A stretch of 64,000 nt of DNA from the NCBI GenBank assembly GCA_963855995.1, contig OY979731.1, positions 3,187,001 to 3,251,000 on the forward strand, read 5' to 3'. A program made the position numbers and the translations under genes. Source of the stretch: Muricea muricata. Taxonomy: Eukaryota; Cnidaria; Anthozoa; Malacalcyonacea; Plexauridae. Positions 43,701 through 56,180 of the stretch are shown in pieces. The notes under the pieces are model-generated. The model saw only the letters and a program-made list of their open reading frames with translations, did no database searches and was not told the DNA's origin. How positions within the stretch are numbered: position 1 is the first letter of the stretch; each line of letters opens with the position of its first letter.

Positions 43701-45880
43701 GTACGAATTGTACATCAGCGACTATGTTTTGTTTTTTCCCAGCTGATTTGCGGTAATTATATATGTTCGATACAAACAAATCTGAACACAGTACTTGAAA
43801 CAATAACATTTTATTCACGTCAAATTTCAGTTCCTAACACAGCGTGCAATTTCCACAGCAATTGTGGTGCAGGACCATGCTGGGATCAGAACGTTCCATT
43901 GCTCTTTTATTGTTTTGAACTCCCACTGTTTTCCCCGAACGCAATTAAAATACGTGTTATTTTTAGTTGTTTATAACCAAGCGATTGTTCTAAAACCATC
44001 TGTCAATGACATCTTTGAAATCGAAATTTTACGGCAAAATACGATTTATATCGTAAGCCCAAATACAGTATAAACACACTGTAGCTTTTGCACGACAAGT
44101 AGTGTCACTTGCCTCACATGTGTCCATTTTTGATAGGTGATCAAACTTGACATGTATATAAAACACGGCAGGTAATCGAAATAAGACCAATTTGACGCAT
44201 GGAGTACAAAGATTCGCGAGATTTATACCGGCAGAGAGTATGATCAGTCAAGACGCATTATCTGTCCGAGATCATCCCTCTTAGTATAAGCACAAGTCGA
44301 AAGATCCAGGCCAACTGTGACGAATATTTATGAAAACACAGACGAACTATTCCGTATAAAGTGTGCTAAAAACTCAGCTGAGCACAAGTATAAACAAACT
44401 GTAGTTGATCTTGTGCAGCATTTATGCGCAAAGATGGATCATCCATTAAGACAACTTCGCGCGCAGATAGTTCGTTTTGACGGATGATCCGTTTGCTTGC
44501 CCGCACAAGTTTATCCACAAACAGATTATCAGAATGACCAAGTACTTTTTTACCCAAGTTCGTCCAGACTGGAAACCCTTGTCTAGTTTTAAGTCTTGCT
44601 CTTATTTGACTGCAATGAGGCGAAAGTCGAAGCCAATTTTGTTAATATTTATTTATGTTTCCTGTCCATTACAAACGATCTTGTTGTTTATGCATAAAGT
44701 TTACAAACTGTAAATTTTTCTATCCAAATTGTTATTGTAAAAATATAGCGAAGATCTTATTTGGATATGCAGCGGAAATCTAATTTCCATATTATCAATA
44801 TATACATGAAATTCCTCGATTGTGATTGGCGGGTAGCAGGAAATCTATTCATTAAAATACGGTGCAACAAAAGAATTCAGTGGCACTCTGCCATAGGAGC
44901 GTAGAGAAAGGAAATATTTATCATTGCCAGTACCACAGACATCTGACGTGCGTTTGGGTCCTGTTGGTTCAAAACTTGGTTGAATTTAGTTTGAATTGTG
45001 TTAATCGACTGACTAAGTGAGTAAATTTAATTATTTGTTTTGTATGCAAATGGCCATGATCACGAATTTACTGCTATATTCAGTGGCTAATATTCTTGCT
45101 TTCAGATTACTTTTTTAATATATCGTCATCTATACGAAAATTTAGTATTGCAAGTTCGCAACTTTTTATTTTCAGTCTAGATTTCATTATTTTTTCATGA
45201 TGAGACATTTGCGCGCTATTTACATTCGTCACAGTCATTGTTCACAGCAGTATATAGTTCAAAATACAAGATGCCTATCAGTCTTACGAGCGTAAATAGT
45301 AAGCTCCACTCAATGTTCTAAATTCTAGTCCCGAAACGTATATTAAAATGATAGTATGTCACTTTTTGTCCCCACAATAAGAATGTACAGTACTATAGTG
45401 TACATTACAATAGCCAAGTTATTATGTTTTTTACCTTCATCCTCAATACGGCTATCCCATTACATTATTTACTCGTTGTCTTATGTTAAACATTGTCTTG
45501 AAACGCGGACAAATATATAGCACCCAACCAATAGAAGGCTTAGCAAGATTGTTTATAAATGTTAATGTAGTTAAAACAAAAGTCGTACACTTTCGCGACC
45601 TTAAACGTATCCCATTTGTCAGCAACATTCATGTCATGTGGTAACACAGTGTTTACTTTTTGGCCACGGAATTTTATTAATTCGGTTTATAAAATTAATC
45701 AATCATTTAAGTATTTTGATACACAAAGTTTGTTCCATTATATATTAAGTATGAAAGATAGAAATATTCTGAAATTATCTTCAAAATATTGCTACGATAT
45801 ACTAAGTATATCGTAGCTAATACTAAGAACTTTTTACATATTGAATGAGTTACCCTGAATAAAGTATTTGTAAGTTTATA
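43701..45880. other. Noncoding stretch
   Basis: No supported gene or named element before the AT-rich retroelement-like end at 45880-45995. Confidence 0.45.
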
Positions 45881-45995
45881 TACAGTAATGTCTTTTTTAT
45901 ATCTTATTTTTTGTAACTAATGTATATATAGATATTCAATGTCCAATATTGGTATTTGTTTGAATAAAGTTTCATTTCATTTCATTTCATAAAGT
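45880..45995 (+). mobile_element. Possible retroelement 3' end with (TTTCA)n tail
   Basis: The sequence ends in TTTGAATAAAGTTTCATTTC followed by more TTTCA units (45960-45993). A short terminal tandem repeat after AATAAA is typical of some non-LTR retrotransposons. No reverse-transcriptase frame is attached, so this would be a heavily 5'-truncated copy. Confidence 0.45.
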
Positions 45996-46009
45996 GCCAC
46001 CAAATCACC

Positions 46010-46570
46010 ATTACTACCCTAAATGCATGTAACTTACGCTTTCTCTTGTCAGCTGCCTCTGGTAGCTTACTATTACTAAGCGTACCGCTCAGAGCATTGC
46101 ACCGACATCACAAAGGCGTAGGTTTGATTTACCTGTTCGCAGGCATTACCAGCCTAAATTAATACACATAAATTACGCTTGCTCTTATCAGCTAACTCCA
46201 GTAGCTTTGCGGTCAGAGCATTCCACCGACATTGAAAAGGCCTAGGTTCGATTTCTGCCGGATAACCTAACGTTGATGATGAATTTTGCTCAACTGTTCC
46301 TGGCGTGAAGTTCGACATGTCTATGATTTTCTTTGAATATTGGAGCCTTAGATCGCTAGAAATGGAACTTTCAGGGTTCTCTTAACCCTTATATTCAGGT
46401 CTTTCTGCACTTTTTGCCCGACCAGTTGTCCATATTTGCCCGAAAGTGGCTGTAGTACGTCAGCATCGCGGAGGTATAGGTTCGATTCCTGTCGGAGAAC
46501 CCGTAGTTAATCATTTTTTCTCAGCTGTTATCGCCTTCAATTTCGACATGTGTATGATTTCCACTCGAGA
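46010..46570 (+). repeat. Second tRNA-like SINE family, three degenerate pieces
   Basis: Three pieces carry a tRNA-like B box: GGCGTAGGTTTGATTTACC (46113), GGCCTAGGTTCGATTTCTGC (46239) and GGTATAGGTTCGATTCCTGT (46472). Each is preceded by GTCAGAGCATTCCACCGACA or a variant and followed by CTCAACTGTTCCTGGCG or a variant and TCGACATGTSTATGATTT. A further copy is at 59715-59940. Confidence 0.65.
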
Positions 46571-47229
46571 TTAATCTTTAATTTAAAAATGGTTTCAAGG
46601 AGTGTATACAAATAACATCATGCCAGCATGCAATTAAATGGTATAGTTAATTAGTGAAGATCTTAAGGTTAAAAGTTGAAACTGTCAAAAGATCGGTTTT
46701 TATAGCAACTGATAATATCGTATAGCTTTCGCAATTCTCAAATCCACACTGCGCGCTATGCGACGATCTTATTCTGCTATTATCAGTAGATTAAGAATGA
46801 TTTGTCTAGCTCTTCACTGTGCCGACAACTTATAATGTCTTCCATACGTAATCTGCCATGTCTTAATTCTTCTTTATAATACATGATCGCGTGCATGTTA
46901 TTAGCGCGCGTTGTCATAATGAAATGAGGACGGGCTTTCCAGAATTTAAATTTAAGTCCAGTTGTTTTCCGGAATTTTGCAATCTCGCTGCGGGATGGCG
47001 CGCAATTTACGGAAATGAGTTCCGGCTACATGTATACATTCACGATTCCTCGTTAATGGGATCCTAGTGTCTGTCAGTAACGTAAGGAAGTATACTCTCT
47101 AAAACCAAGTGAACTATACCAAATAAACTCTGATAAGCATCTCTATCATTCTAAGCCTTTTTACAAATACGTATACAATCCACTTACGCGTTCTATGTAT
47201 TTAAATGCACGTAGTTGACCGGTCGAAAG
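46571..47229. other. Noncoding stretch
   Basis: No feature recognised. Confidence 0.5.
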
Positions 47230-47440
47230 TCAAATCAGCATCAAGTCGTCCAATAAGGGACTTAAAAAATTTGTAAACAATTCAATAGAAGAATTGGGCG
47301 GCCTGTACCAGTTGACAACAACAAATGGTTTAGATTGAGGTTTACGAATTTCAAGACATAAATTTTCCAAATTTCTGTAATTTAAATCCTCACGTACGGA
47401 ATAATTAATAGTGTTCCTAATGTAGAAACAAACACCGGTC
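47230..47440 (-). pseudogene. LINE endonuclease fragment (CR1/L2-type)
   Basis: The frame encodes GVCFYIRNTINYSVREDL, then NLENLCLEIRKPQSKPFVVV and NWYRPPNSSIELFTNFL. The YIR, E-CLEI-KP and YRPPN motifs are those of the APE-type endonuclease of non-LTR retrotransposons. Catalytic N-terminal and C-terminal parts, and any reverse transcriptase, are absent; the frame stops after LMLI. A dead fragment joined at its 5' side to a dispersed repeat (47460-47495). Confidence 0.8.
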
Positions 47441-47499
47441 CATAACAGGACACTCTCCTCCGCCAGCCTCGTTCCCAGGCGCTTTGGGGACAAGGCTGC

Positions 47500-47765
47500 T
47501 CCTCCGCAGAGGCTTTTTGATTTCTTGAGTTAGTGCCTTTTCATCAGTCGAACATGACGTTACCTAGATATTGAGGCTCACGAAGGATCATGGGAGGTTA
47601 TGCGGAGGAGACTGGGTCCGTAACAATATGGCTCGCATTGAGACCCTAATGAAATGGAATAAAACACATCTGATGGCATTAAAAATTATTCATGACTTAC
47701 AAAAAAAACCCAATTTCTTGTTATCCCTGCAAGAGAAAAAAGTAAAAGTGCTTTAGGAGAAATTA
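47500..47765. other. Noncoding stretch
   Basis: A short frame at 47571 has no recognisable domain. The sequence GGATCATGGGAGGTTATGCG may belong to the same dispersed repeat as 47463. Confidence 0.35.
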
Positions 47766-47767
47766 AA

Positions 47768-47836
47768 AATGTTGTGACACTACAAATGATGTTGTAACAT
47801 TACAAATAATGTTGTAACAATGCAAATGATGTTAAA
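47768..47836. repeat. About 21-bp tandem repeat
   Basis: Three to four copies of AATGTTGTAACATTACAAAT with small differences. It is internally palindromic (GTTGTAAC) like the TTGTAACAA group on the left of the window. Confidence 0.8.
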
Positions 47837-47919
47837 CACATCTGTTCCAATCATGTTAACAATAATATTGTGAATGAAATTTACTGTGAATATTTTGAGG
47901 AATGAGGGAGGCGTTACAG

Positions 47920-48005
47920 AACAAAAAATCTTGAAAGTCTAATCCAAAGTCCATAGTCCAGTCCGACTCCGTAATCCTGTCCAAAGTCCATAGTCCTGTG
48001 TTTAC
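47920..48005. repeat. Short CCAAAGTCCATAGTCC repeat
   Basis: AATCCAAAGTCCATAGTCC and GTCCAAAGTCCATAGTCC occur about 50 bases apart, with related GTCCGACTCCGTAATCCTG between them. A small degenerate tandem run. Confidence 0.7.
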
Positions 48006-50330
48006 ACTATACCCTATGTGTATGTGCTGGTTTACAAACAACTTCCAATAGCTTACAAATAATTTACAAGTTATTTACATACTATATCAATGTACACGTT
48101 CAGATCAAGTATGCACTATTTATAAATCGTAAAAGGAAAATATTCTTTCTAATGCTTGCAATATCTATGACACTATTGGATATTGTCTGCATGTCTGTTG
48201 ATTTGTTTGCATCCTTTGTTCATTCCTTTGCTACCTTGTATGATAACTTGATCATTATCAGCTACGTATGCGACAAACGCAGTGGGTGTCAGTGAATGCT
48301 TCTTTGAAATGGTGCAGATTTATGGCACGATAAAATAAATGCTGTGTCTATTAGATAAGTTCTAGCCAATTTTAGTGTACAAAATGTGCATTTGGGTGAC
48401 GAAAATGTGGACACAACATCATCTGGCAATCAAATATGTGGAAAACACATAACAAACGTTTTTGTCTGTGCCTGAGTGCATCACTCATTGCTAATTTTAT
48501 CTTCATGAAGTACTGGACAAGTGGCGTTGGTGTATTAATGCTATTATTGTATATGACAGCAATTGTGGCGTCTTAGCCTCCTAATGCTGTCCATCATATA
48601 ACATGCAGTCCAATTATGGTTACTTTGCGAAGTCTAAACTGTAAGATTGTCTTTGCATATACAAAATCTTGTTAACTTCACATCAGGTTTTTGATAGCGT
48701 CCAGCATCCATAGGTGAGTAACTTTGTAATTTAAGCGCATGTAATTCTATGCAAGTGCGTTGTTGTTAATATTTCGTTTTTTATTGGGGTCGTAGCTCCT
48801 CGTAGGCTCGTGCCTTGAATGAGACATGGCTTCCTGCATGTGCCTTTCATTTAAGTCACTAACATATTCATTATATTAAATGCCTGTGCAAAGATACGAA
48901 TTATATTTTCAACTGTTGTCAATATCTCTCTCCAGTAAGGCAAGCTGAAGAGTAGAAGATGTTGACGAAACGGCAGTGCTATAATCTGTTTATTGATATA
49001 AAATGCCAGTTTTTTTCTCCGCTTTTTCTTTGCCGCTAACGCCATCGATATTTTTACATGTGTATATTGACTGAGGATACGCTACATCTTCCACCCACGC
49101 AACCAGTGCAGGTGATGGAGTCAAAACTACATGAAAGGTATCAATGTAAGATGGCATTTTTAGGCGATCGATAAAACCTGGTATTTGGATGTTATCTGTA
49201 TTTCAAAGTGTTGAAAACACAAGAAAATATTGTGCCTATCTCCGAACGGCCATGTTTCATTCTGCTAATCACGATACTGATATCGATGAAATACAAGGTT
49301 ATCGCTTTTCGCGCTGGCTTCAATTGGTATCCAACATGTGGAGAAGTCATTTGAACATTGGTATTAGCTTGCATCGACATAACTATAATAATGTATGTAA
49401 CGTGCTTAGTAAGTATTTAAAAGGCAGTTTAAGCTATGTTCGAGAGCCATCAGATGAACGGATAAAAAACAAAATTTCTTGTCAACAAAAATTTGACACG
49501 AGCGAGATTTGAACATGCAAGACGACGCACGAATTAAGTTTTAACTTTCACAGGGGAGAGACTGAGGCGACACTGTGCTCAGTAGCATTACTGACCAGAT
49601 CCCGCAGAGAATACAAATTTCAGATAAAAACAAGAAATCGATACAGCAAGACGGAAATTATTCTTAAAACCGACGCAAACGGTGTAGCATTGGCGTCATT
49701 TGCTAATGTTGATTTGGTTTTAAAGAGCTTAATTCATATTAAAGTATAAAACTGTGCGCACCTATTAAATCACCATGACTGAAAAACCATTAAGGCCAAG
49801 GCTAATGTCATGACCGCGAGCATATGTTGCCTTTTAGCGATAATCGTGCATTTTACGCAGGGCGATGATTTAAGATATTACAATTGAATGACGCCCTTTA
49901 TTGCCTTGCTAGATCGAAGATCTGATTCTGGCTTTGAAATCCGGGCACTCCCTACCAAAAATCGTGGTTTAATTTTCTCGAGTCGATCTTCGATTCGATC
50001 AAGTTGAACCGTGTGCTTTAAATCGAATTAGATTAATAGCGTCATTCAAGCTGGACAGTCTTGCCAGGGGTGAGGTAAGCGTTTTAAATGGAGAAGCTAT
50101 TCATATATTCGTGTTCTGCTCAACTAATTTCTTTGGAAACCAACCGCATATATTTGAAAATAAATTAGTCCCCCCTCTCAATTATAAAAGTGTCACCTTC
50201 AACCCTGAAAAGTGGCGCGATTTACTAGCAGCTGCTCGCGCGCCTAGTAGGAAGCAGAGTGTGATATGAGGGGGATTTCAAGAGCACTTCATACGTCGAA
50301 GAAGGCTTCACGTTGCTCACACAAGGCGAT
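48006..50330. other. Noncoding stretch
   Basis: A 107-codon frame at 49189-49512 has no recognisable family. Just after it, on the minus strand, GTTCAAATCTCGCTCG (about 49511-49496) resembles a pol III B box, so a reversed tRNA-like piece is possible. Nothing else seen. Confidence 0.4.
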
Positions 50331-50332
50331 AT

Positions 50333-50714
50333 TAGGGACCTTACGATATATAGGACGGCAACGCGACGGCAACGGCGAGAAAACACTTTGATGTAGCTTA
50401 GTAAAGCATAGAAGTTGTTTATCATCAATCGCATAAGTTGAGTTAACCCATGTTAACAACACTTTGGTTAAGACATGAGCTACATGTTTAAGAAGAGTTC
50501 TTAACTAGATCGAATTTAAAACTCCACCGGCTAAATTCAATACGCCTGCATACAATACGTGAAAATATTTGATTTGCCGTCGTCAGCAGTACGAGAGCCG
50601 CTTTTCAAATATTCAAATGCATTGTTCACTACTATAATTATTCACTTCTTTTCAATCGACTTTTTGTCTTGACGTTCCCGTCACGTTGTCGTTCTGTAAA
50701 TCGTAAGGTCCCTA
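50333..50714. mobile_element. Nonautonomous TIR transposon, 382 bp
   Basis: Left end 50333-50375 (TAGGGACCTTACGATATATA, GGACGGCAACGCGACGGCAA) and right end (CGTCACGTTGTCGTTCTGTA, AATCGTAAGGTCCCTA, to 50714) are inverted repeats of about 40 bp with several mismatches. Dinucleotide AT flanks both sides. No transposase frame. Confidence 0.87.
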
Positions 50715-52500
50715 ATGCTTATATTAGTTTGACCTGGTGTTGTGTATATTCATGAATGCTCCTCAGACCAAACTATCATTCTTCCGAGAATAAATATATG
50801 TGACTCAAATGGTAAAGGACATCCTTATCATTTTGTCCACGCCCACAAATTTTCCAAAATTACTTCATTTGTAAAATTGCTTTTTACATAGATTAATTTC
50901 ACATAAATTTCACATAATTTCTTAATTACACATAATTTCACATATTAAAGGTTTATTTTCACAAACAACATTTAAAATAATTTGAATAGTAACAAAAGCG
51001 GTTCTTGATTGATGTCTCCAAGACAGAGTACCTTTGTTTTTCATTGTTACAGATACAAGTGCGCATTATGTTAATCAGAGAACACCACTCAAGTTGTTAC
51101 TTGCGCTATCACAAAGCAGTAGGCACCATAAGTATCAGAAGCTTATCGGACGCCATAAATCGCATTACTTCATTAGTCGGTAAAAATGTAAGCGGGAGTA
51201 TCAACAACTTAAATTTTGATGTCTGTCCAGATTATTGTATGACACAAGTGTAGGATGGTAAAAGTTAGTCTGGGGTACAATAAATATGTCTGTCTAATGC
51301 AAGGCAATTATTTGTGTTCGAACAATTTAGAAAGCATACTGTAGTTATTTTTAAATACACAAGGTGTTGGTCTGGCCAAATTATTTATCACCCACGGTAT
51401 CCTTTTGACATTCCAATACTGGCAAAAGTCTGCTGCGCCAATTAGGGCTGAAAAAATAATTTCCTTCGTATGAATTACCTGGTGATGAATATTATCGTGC
51501 TAAATCTACATAAAGGCCATGGGTAATAATATAATGGAATGTCTGTCAACTTTATACATTTTGTAAGGCCCATAGTTAAGAATATACGTGTTAGAACCTT
51601 GTTAGAGTGCTATCAATGCCCGCTGGCGCTTTCTATCTTCAATTACATGAACATTTCCAGTATGCATTTCGCTTACTAAATTTGGTAAAAGCCGTACCTT
51701 TCAACTTCTGCATTAGCTATTTTTGGCACGTTTACCTTATGTCATCAGTCATTTGGACATCTCTTGATGAATCGAGACACTCAAGTCTTTTAGAAGACGG
51801 ATTTAGATATTTTATTTCTGGATGTAGTTGCACACACTAAACCATTGTCTATTTTACAAATCCTGTACCTGCTAGACATCGTTATTTAATTTAGTAAACC
51901 AAACATCACAGGTTCAATCCCCACCACTTTCAGGGTGGGAAAAGGCACTCAGGATAAAAATATTTGCTACAAAGTTTGTAGCTGTTAATCTATTGTTTCT
52001 TGACACCTGTCAATTCCACTTCCAAAATTATTTTTAGCCATAAAAATGTTCTCGCCCGTTAAAGTAACTCTTAACCAAGTAAGGACAAATTGTACGATCT
52101 TTCTGAGAGATTTTAAGTAATGCTAATGCAAAACAATGCTTTTATGCCAAAAATCTCGATTTTCTGAACGAGCCAAAATTCAGAGCAACTTTTAAATTGG
52201 ACAAAAATTCAGTGTAGCTATTAAGATAATGTTTGTTAAAGCGAATTTTATTGAATCCGCAGATCTAGGAATGTTTGGATTGCTTATTTGTCAATTGTCA
52301 TGAAAAATAGGGGAAGCCAATAGGGGAACGTCGTAGCCATTGTCTAGCAACGCTTACTAATATTTACATATAAAAAAACATTTTGTTAACAATAGTTCTA
52401 AAAAATATGGCTAAAAGCCAACCACATGACTTTACAACAAGGAATTAATTTTATTCCCTGACGTTTCGTTGTATACATCAGGAGTCGATTCTACGAGAGG
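50715..52500. other. Noncoding stretch
   Basis: A possible B-box-like CAGGTTCAATCCCCACC at about 51910 suggests another tRNA-like scrap. No gene seen. Confidence 0.4.
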
Positions 52501-52509
52501 AGCATAGCG

Positions 52510-53010
52510 ACAATAGCGCTATTTACCGGATAGTATTTCAGTTTTTCAAAGATTTTTTACTCAATAACTGGTAAAACCTATATCAATGTTCCGCTTATTA
52601 GAATTAAAGTCTCTTTATCTATATCACTATAAACGTCGCGAATGTATCATGGCATAATAAATAATTTTTTGTGATAATAAATTTAAGTGCAAACTTACAA
52701 GATACTTATCACATTTTATCTCTTGCAAGTTTAATCTCCCTGAAGTTATTGCTTTTCTATGCTTTTCTGCGGCAAAATCACTATCCGGTGGATGGCTCTG
52801 GACAGGATTATACGCGAATAAATGAAATTTCAAATGAAAATTCTACTTTTAAAATAATATTTACTTTCGAAACGTGTTTTCCTGCTGGCGTGTCTATTGC
52901 TTTTGATTTTACATAGGAACAATAATTTGTTTCATCAAGTTTCCTTTCTCGACCAGTAGGAGTTGTTTTTAAAGGTGACTTGAGGTCACCACGGACCGCT
53001 CGAATCACTG
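52510..53010. repeat. Diverged dispersed repeat, copy 1
   Basis: Shares an ordered series of words with 58385-58790: CAGTTTTTCAAAGA / CAGTCTTTCAAAAC, CTGGTAAAACCTATAT / CTGGTAAAACCCATAT, ATTAAAGTCTCTTTATCTAT / GTTAAAGTCATTTCTATCTC, TTGCTTTTCTATGCTTTTCTGCGGC / ATTGCTTTTTTATGCCTTTCTGCGAC, TTACTTTC. An old element with no coding frame kept. Confidence 0.65.
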
Positions 53011-55440
53011 ATCTCGTAGCACACTGGATAGAGTTTCTATGACTACCAAGAGTGAAGCCTTATTATACAATGCAAAATTCACCTTCGGTGACCGGTTGCA
53101 GTGATGCACGTTTGTCACACATAACTTTGTTTATCCATGGCAGGACAATGAGGCTGATAAAAAGTCTTAGAGAAATTCAGGTTCATTGTGCTTCTCCTGG
53201 ATGTGTTTCTGTACACACTTATTTCATGCAGGCTCGGTGATCACTGAAATTTAATATGCAATTACAATTAAGCTTGAGTTTTGATAACTATTAGTACAGG
53301 TCCTATAGAACCTTATATATATAGCTTTAACGAAATTTTCCCGTTTCCATAGGCACGAAGCCGCAATATGCGTAAAGTGGGCCACCAAGCGTTATTGTCG
53401 TATTTAAAAGTATTAAGTTAAACCTAATTGAATTCACAGAATCGAATTCCGGTTTTCCTTAAAACAAAAAAGAAAGAAGGAAATGATAGCGACACGAGCC
53501 AAGCGTTGATGGATCATAATTCAATTTAGAACATGTTTGCACATGAAAAATACATCGCTACAAGGTTCACGCTCCGGCTATTTTTAACTATTATTGAAAG
53601 TGAAATAAATACTAGCATTAACTTTTTTTTCAATCGCTTATTAACAAGAATATGAAAATTTATTATATGGTTATGGGTGTTTTACCGTAAACTAAAACAC
53701 CCGTATTTTCCATATTTTCACGAGTGAAGATATGAAAAAATATGTAACGCGTGAAAAACGCGTGAGTTTTCCCGCGGGATTTATATGTTTGCTTGTTCCT
53801 TCTTCTTCGCAATCTTATTCGACTTCTGATCATGTAATAAAAAATTGTTTTCACCACTCGAAGATAATATTCATATCTTGGTGTCATCGTGTAATATCCT
53901 CTGTGTATTGACCCTGATAAAGTGTTTAAGTAGGAATTTCGATACATATAGTTAATTACAAATGCATATACTATTTTTTAATTATTTCTATGTATGAAAC
54001 TTACAAAGATTGTTTATATTATACATAGATTAATTATTTTTTTCTATATGATAATACAGTATATAAGTTAGCAGGACAGCTGATATTTTACCAACCAGAA
54101 GACAATCAATTTCGTGTAGTGTGATGGAATTAAGCGTTTAACATTGAGCGTTTTATAAGAATTATTCAGTTGTGGTTTGTAATTGATGATGGAGTAAACA
54201 ACGAAACGTCGCAGAAATATAATATAATTTGCCTAATGTTTTGGTAGTTAAAGTTAGCTGAAATGAAGTACCACAATAGACTACTAGTTCAATTAACTAT
54301 ACTATTATACCTCGAAAGAATCTCGAAAGAAATATCTTTAGTTAATTTGAACTTATCACAATAGAGACGCAAAACAAATTTAACACCAAAGGCAAAAGTC
54401 CAAAAAGGAAGTTACCTCACATGTGGGTTGATCACAAAAAATAATATCCTGTCATATACAATGACTTTGAATATAATAATTTAGAATTTATTTTAAGAAA
54501 TATTTTAGAATTTATTCAATGGTATCATCTGCATGTCGGACCTTGTTCTCGCGCATGCGAGATTGCAATTATTCCAAAACATGCAACTTCAACAATTGAA
54601 GTTCCAGTATTAATTCCACTCAAAGATGAAAGCTTGACTGAACAGGTTCTGTACTTAGAAAAGTTTCCGGGGATTGTAGGGCATATATTTCAACACCCTG
54701 TCAACATGATGTGGGTGCAATGTTTATATGCAGTATCCAAAGAGAACTAACGACTTTAAGCACAGCGCTGCAGAGCACCTCTTCACTTATTGTGTCACGA
54801 GTCTGCAGCGAGGATTTAGACCCCACGATTCAGGAATGACAGGTACTTGGTGAAACCTGGTGGCCCAAGACGGTATTTTCAAATCGGTATGTTTACAAAG
54901 TTCAAGGAAATACTTGCTCGATGAAATACAAATATCACTCCATTCAGTTTGATGAAAATGCATAAATACTTTGTACGTTTTCCTTCAAAGCAGTTTTTAG
55001 ATGAAATCTAAAACTATAGTATACAATATACAGCAACGATTGTGTATTATCACTACAATTATAGAGGCGGTCAAGTCCCTGCCAGGCAGTGGGTTTTGTT
55101 TACATTTTCTTTACTCATAAGATATGAAAGATTGAGTTAATATCCAGCATTTTTCAAGCACACTATTGCTCTTAAATGAGTATAGATACAAATTTATTTC
55201 CGAACGGAACGACAAAAGGTCCAAACAATGCAAAATACGGGTTTGTTTACATCTGAAACTGAGGGACCTCGCAGAGCAGCTGCTCAGGACTGACTTGACA
55301 GCCTCTTTAAACAAAGGTCTCGTATTGTTTTGTCGCTTCTGGATCATAATATCTTGACAGCCTAAGCTCAAACAACGAAGTAGCTTCCACTTATGTTAAA
55401 GCACATGCCATACGTAATTTTCTACATGGATTTGGGTAAA
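53011..55440. other. Noncoding stretch
   Basis: Contains GGAGTAAACAACGAAACGTC at about 54191, a word common to AACGTTTCG-type repeats such as that at 62230. No gene seen. Confidence 0.45.
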
Positions 55441-55469
55441 ATTTATACCAAATCACAAAAGATTCGACC

Positions 55470-56180
55470 AATGTTCCTTGTCGAGATATTTAACTAAATT
55501 CAATATCCAAACAACAGAACTCTTGACAAACGTGACGTAACGAGTGTCTGTGACTGTGTCTAGTCGTTTTAAAAGCATGGAAAGGTGTAGCCTTGTTCAA
55601 ACGTCATTATACACGAAGTAACATCACGTATAAGTTTTGCTATTTGCATATCCAATATTTCATCTGACCTGCAAAGATCGGTTGAAATAACTCTCTTCCT
55701 TGTCAAGATATTGAACTTTATTTAATATTCAAACATGCTGCAAGAAAGTTTCTTTTTATCTCTGTTTTCTGTTATGATTGGATTTGAACGGGTAAACAAG
55801 TTAAAAGTGTTCAAGTAAAGAATGGGGACTTTGAAAATTCACAACAGAAATCGCAGCCTTAACAAAAGGTCTGTGACGGATATGTCTACTTATTTTTTGG
55901 CGTAGAAAGTGACTAAAACTGCGTTGCATGTGTGTTCCAAGCTATAGATAGTTAATCACTGGGTCTCCACATCCAGTATAATACAATATAATTATTCACT
56001 ACATATTATGGTTTGCAATATAGTTAGTTTATTTTTACCTAAGGCTAAATAAAGCTTTTTCAAACGTCATGCAAAATAAAATATCACGTACAAGTTTTGC
56101 TATTTGCATATGCAATGTCCCATATATATCTCGACAAATGGAAACAAAACATGGATATCTTGACAAGGATCGAAGTTACA
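55470..56180. repeat. Diverged interspersed duplication
   Basis: TCCTTGTCGAGATATTTAAC (55475) matches TCCTTGTCAAGATATTGAAC (55698). CAAACGTCATTATACACGAA to GTTTTGCTATTTGCATATCC (55598-55650) matches CAAACGTCATGCAAAATAAA to GTTTTGCTATTTGCATATGC (56062-56114). These are remnants of two or three copies of one element. Confidence 0.65.

Noticed and set aside
49189-49512. A 107-codon plus-strand frame beginning with ATG
   Set aside because: No recognisable domain, no splice context, and codon use like the surrounding AT-rich DNA.
53663-53947. A 94-codon minus-strand frame with an Arg-rich middle
   Set aside because: No recognisable motif and no splice or promoter context.
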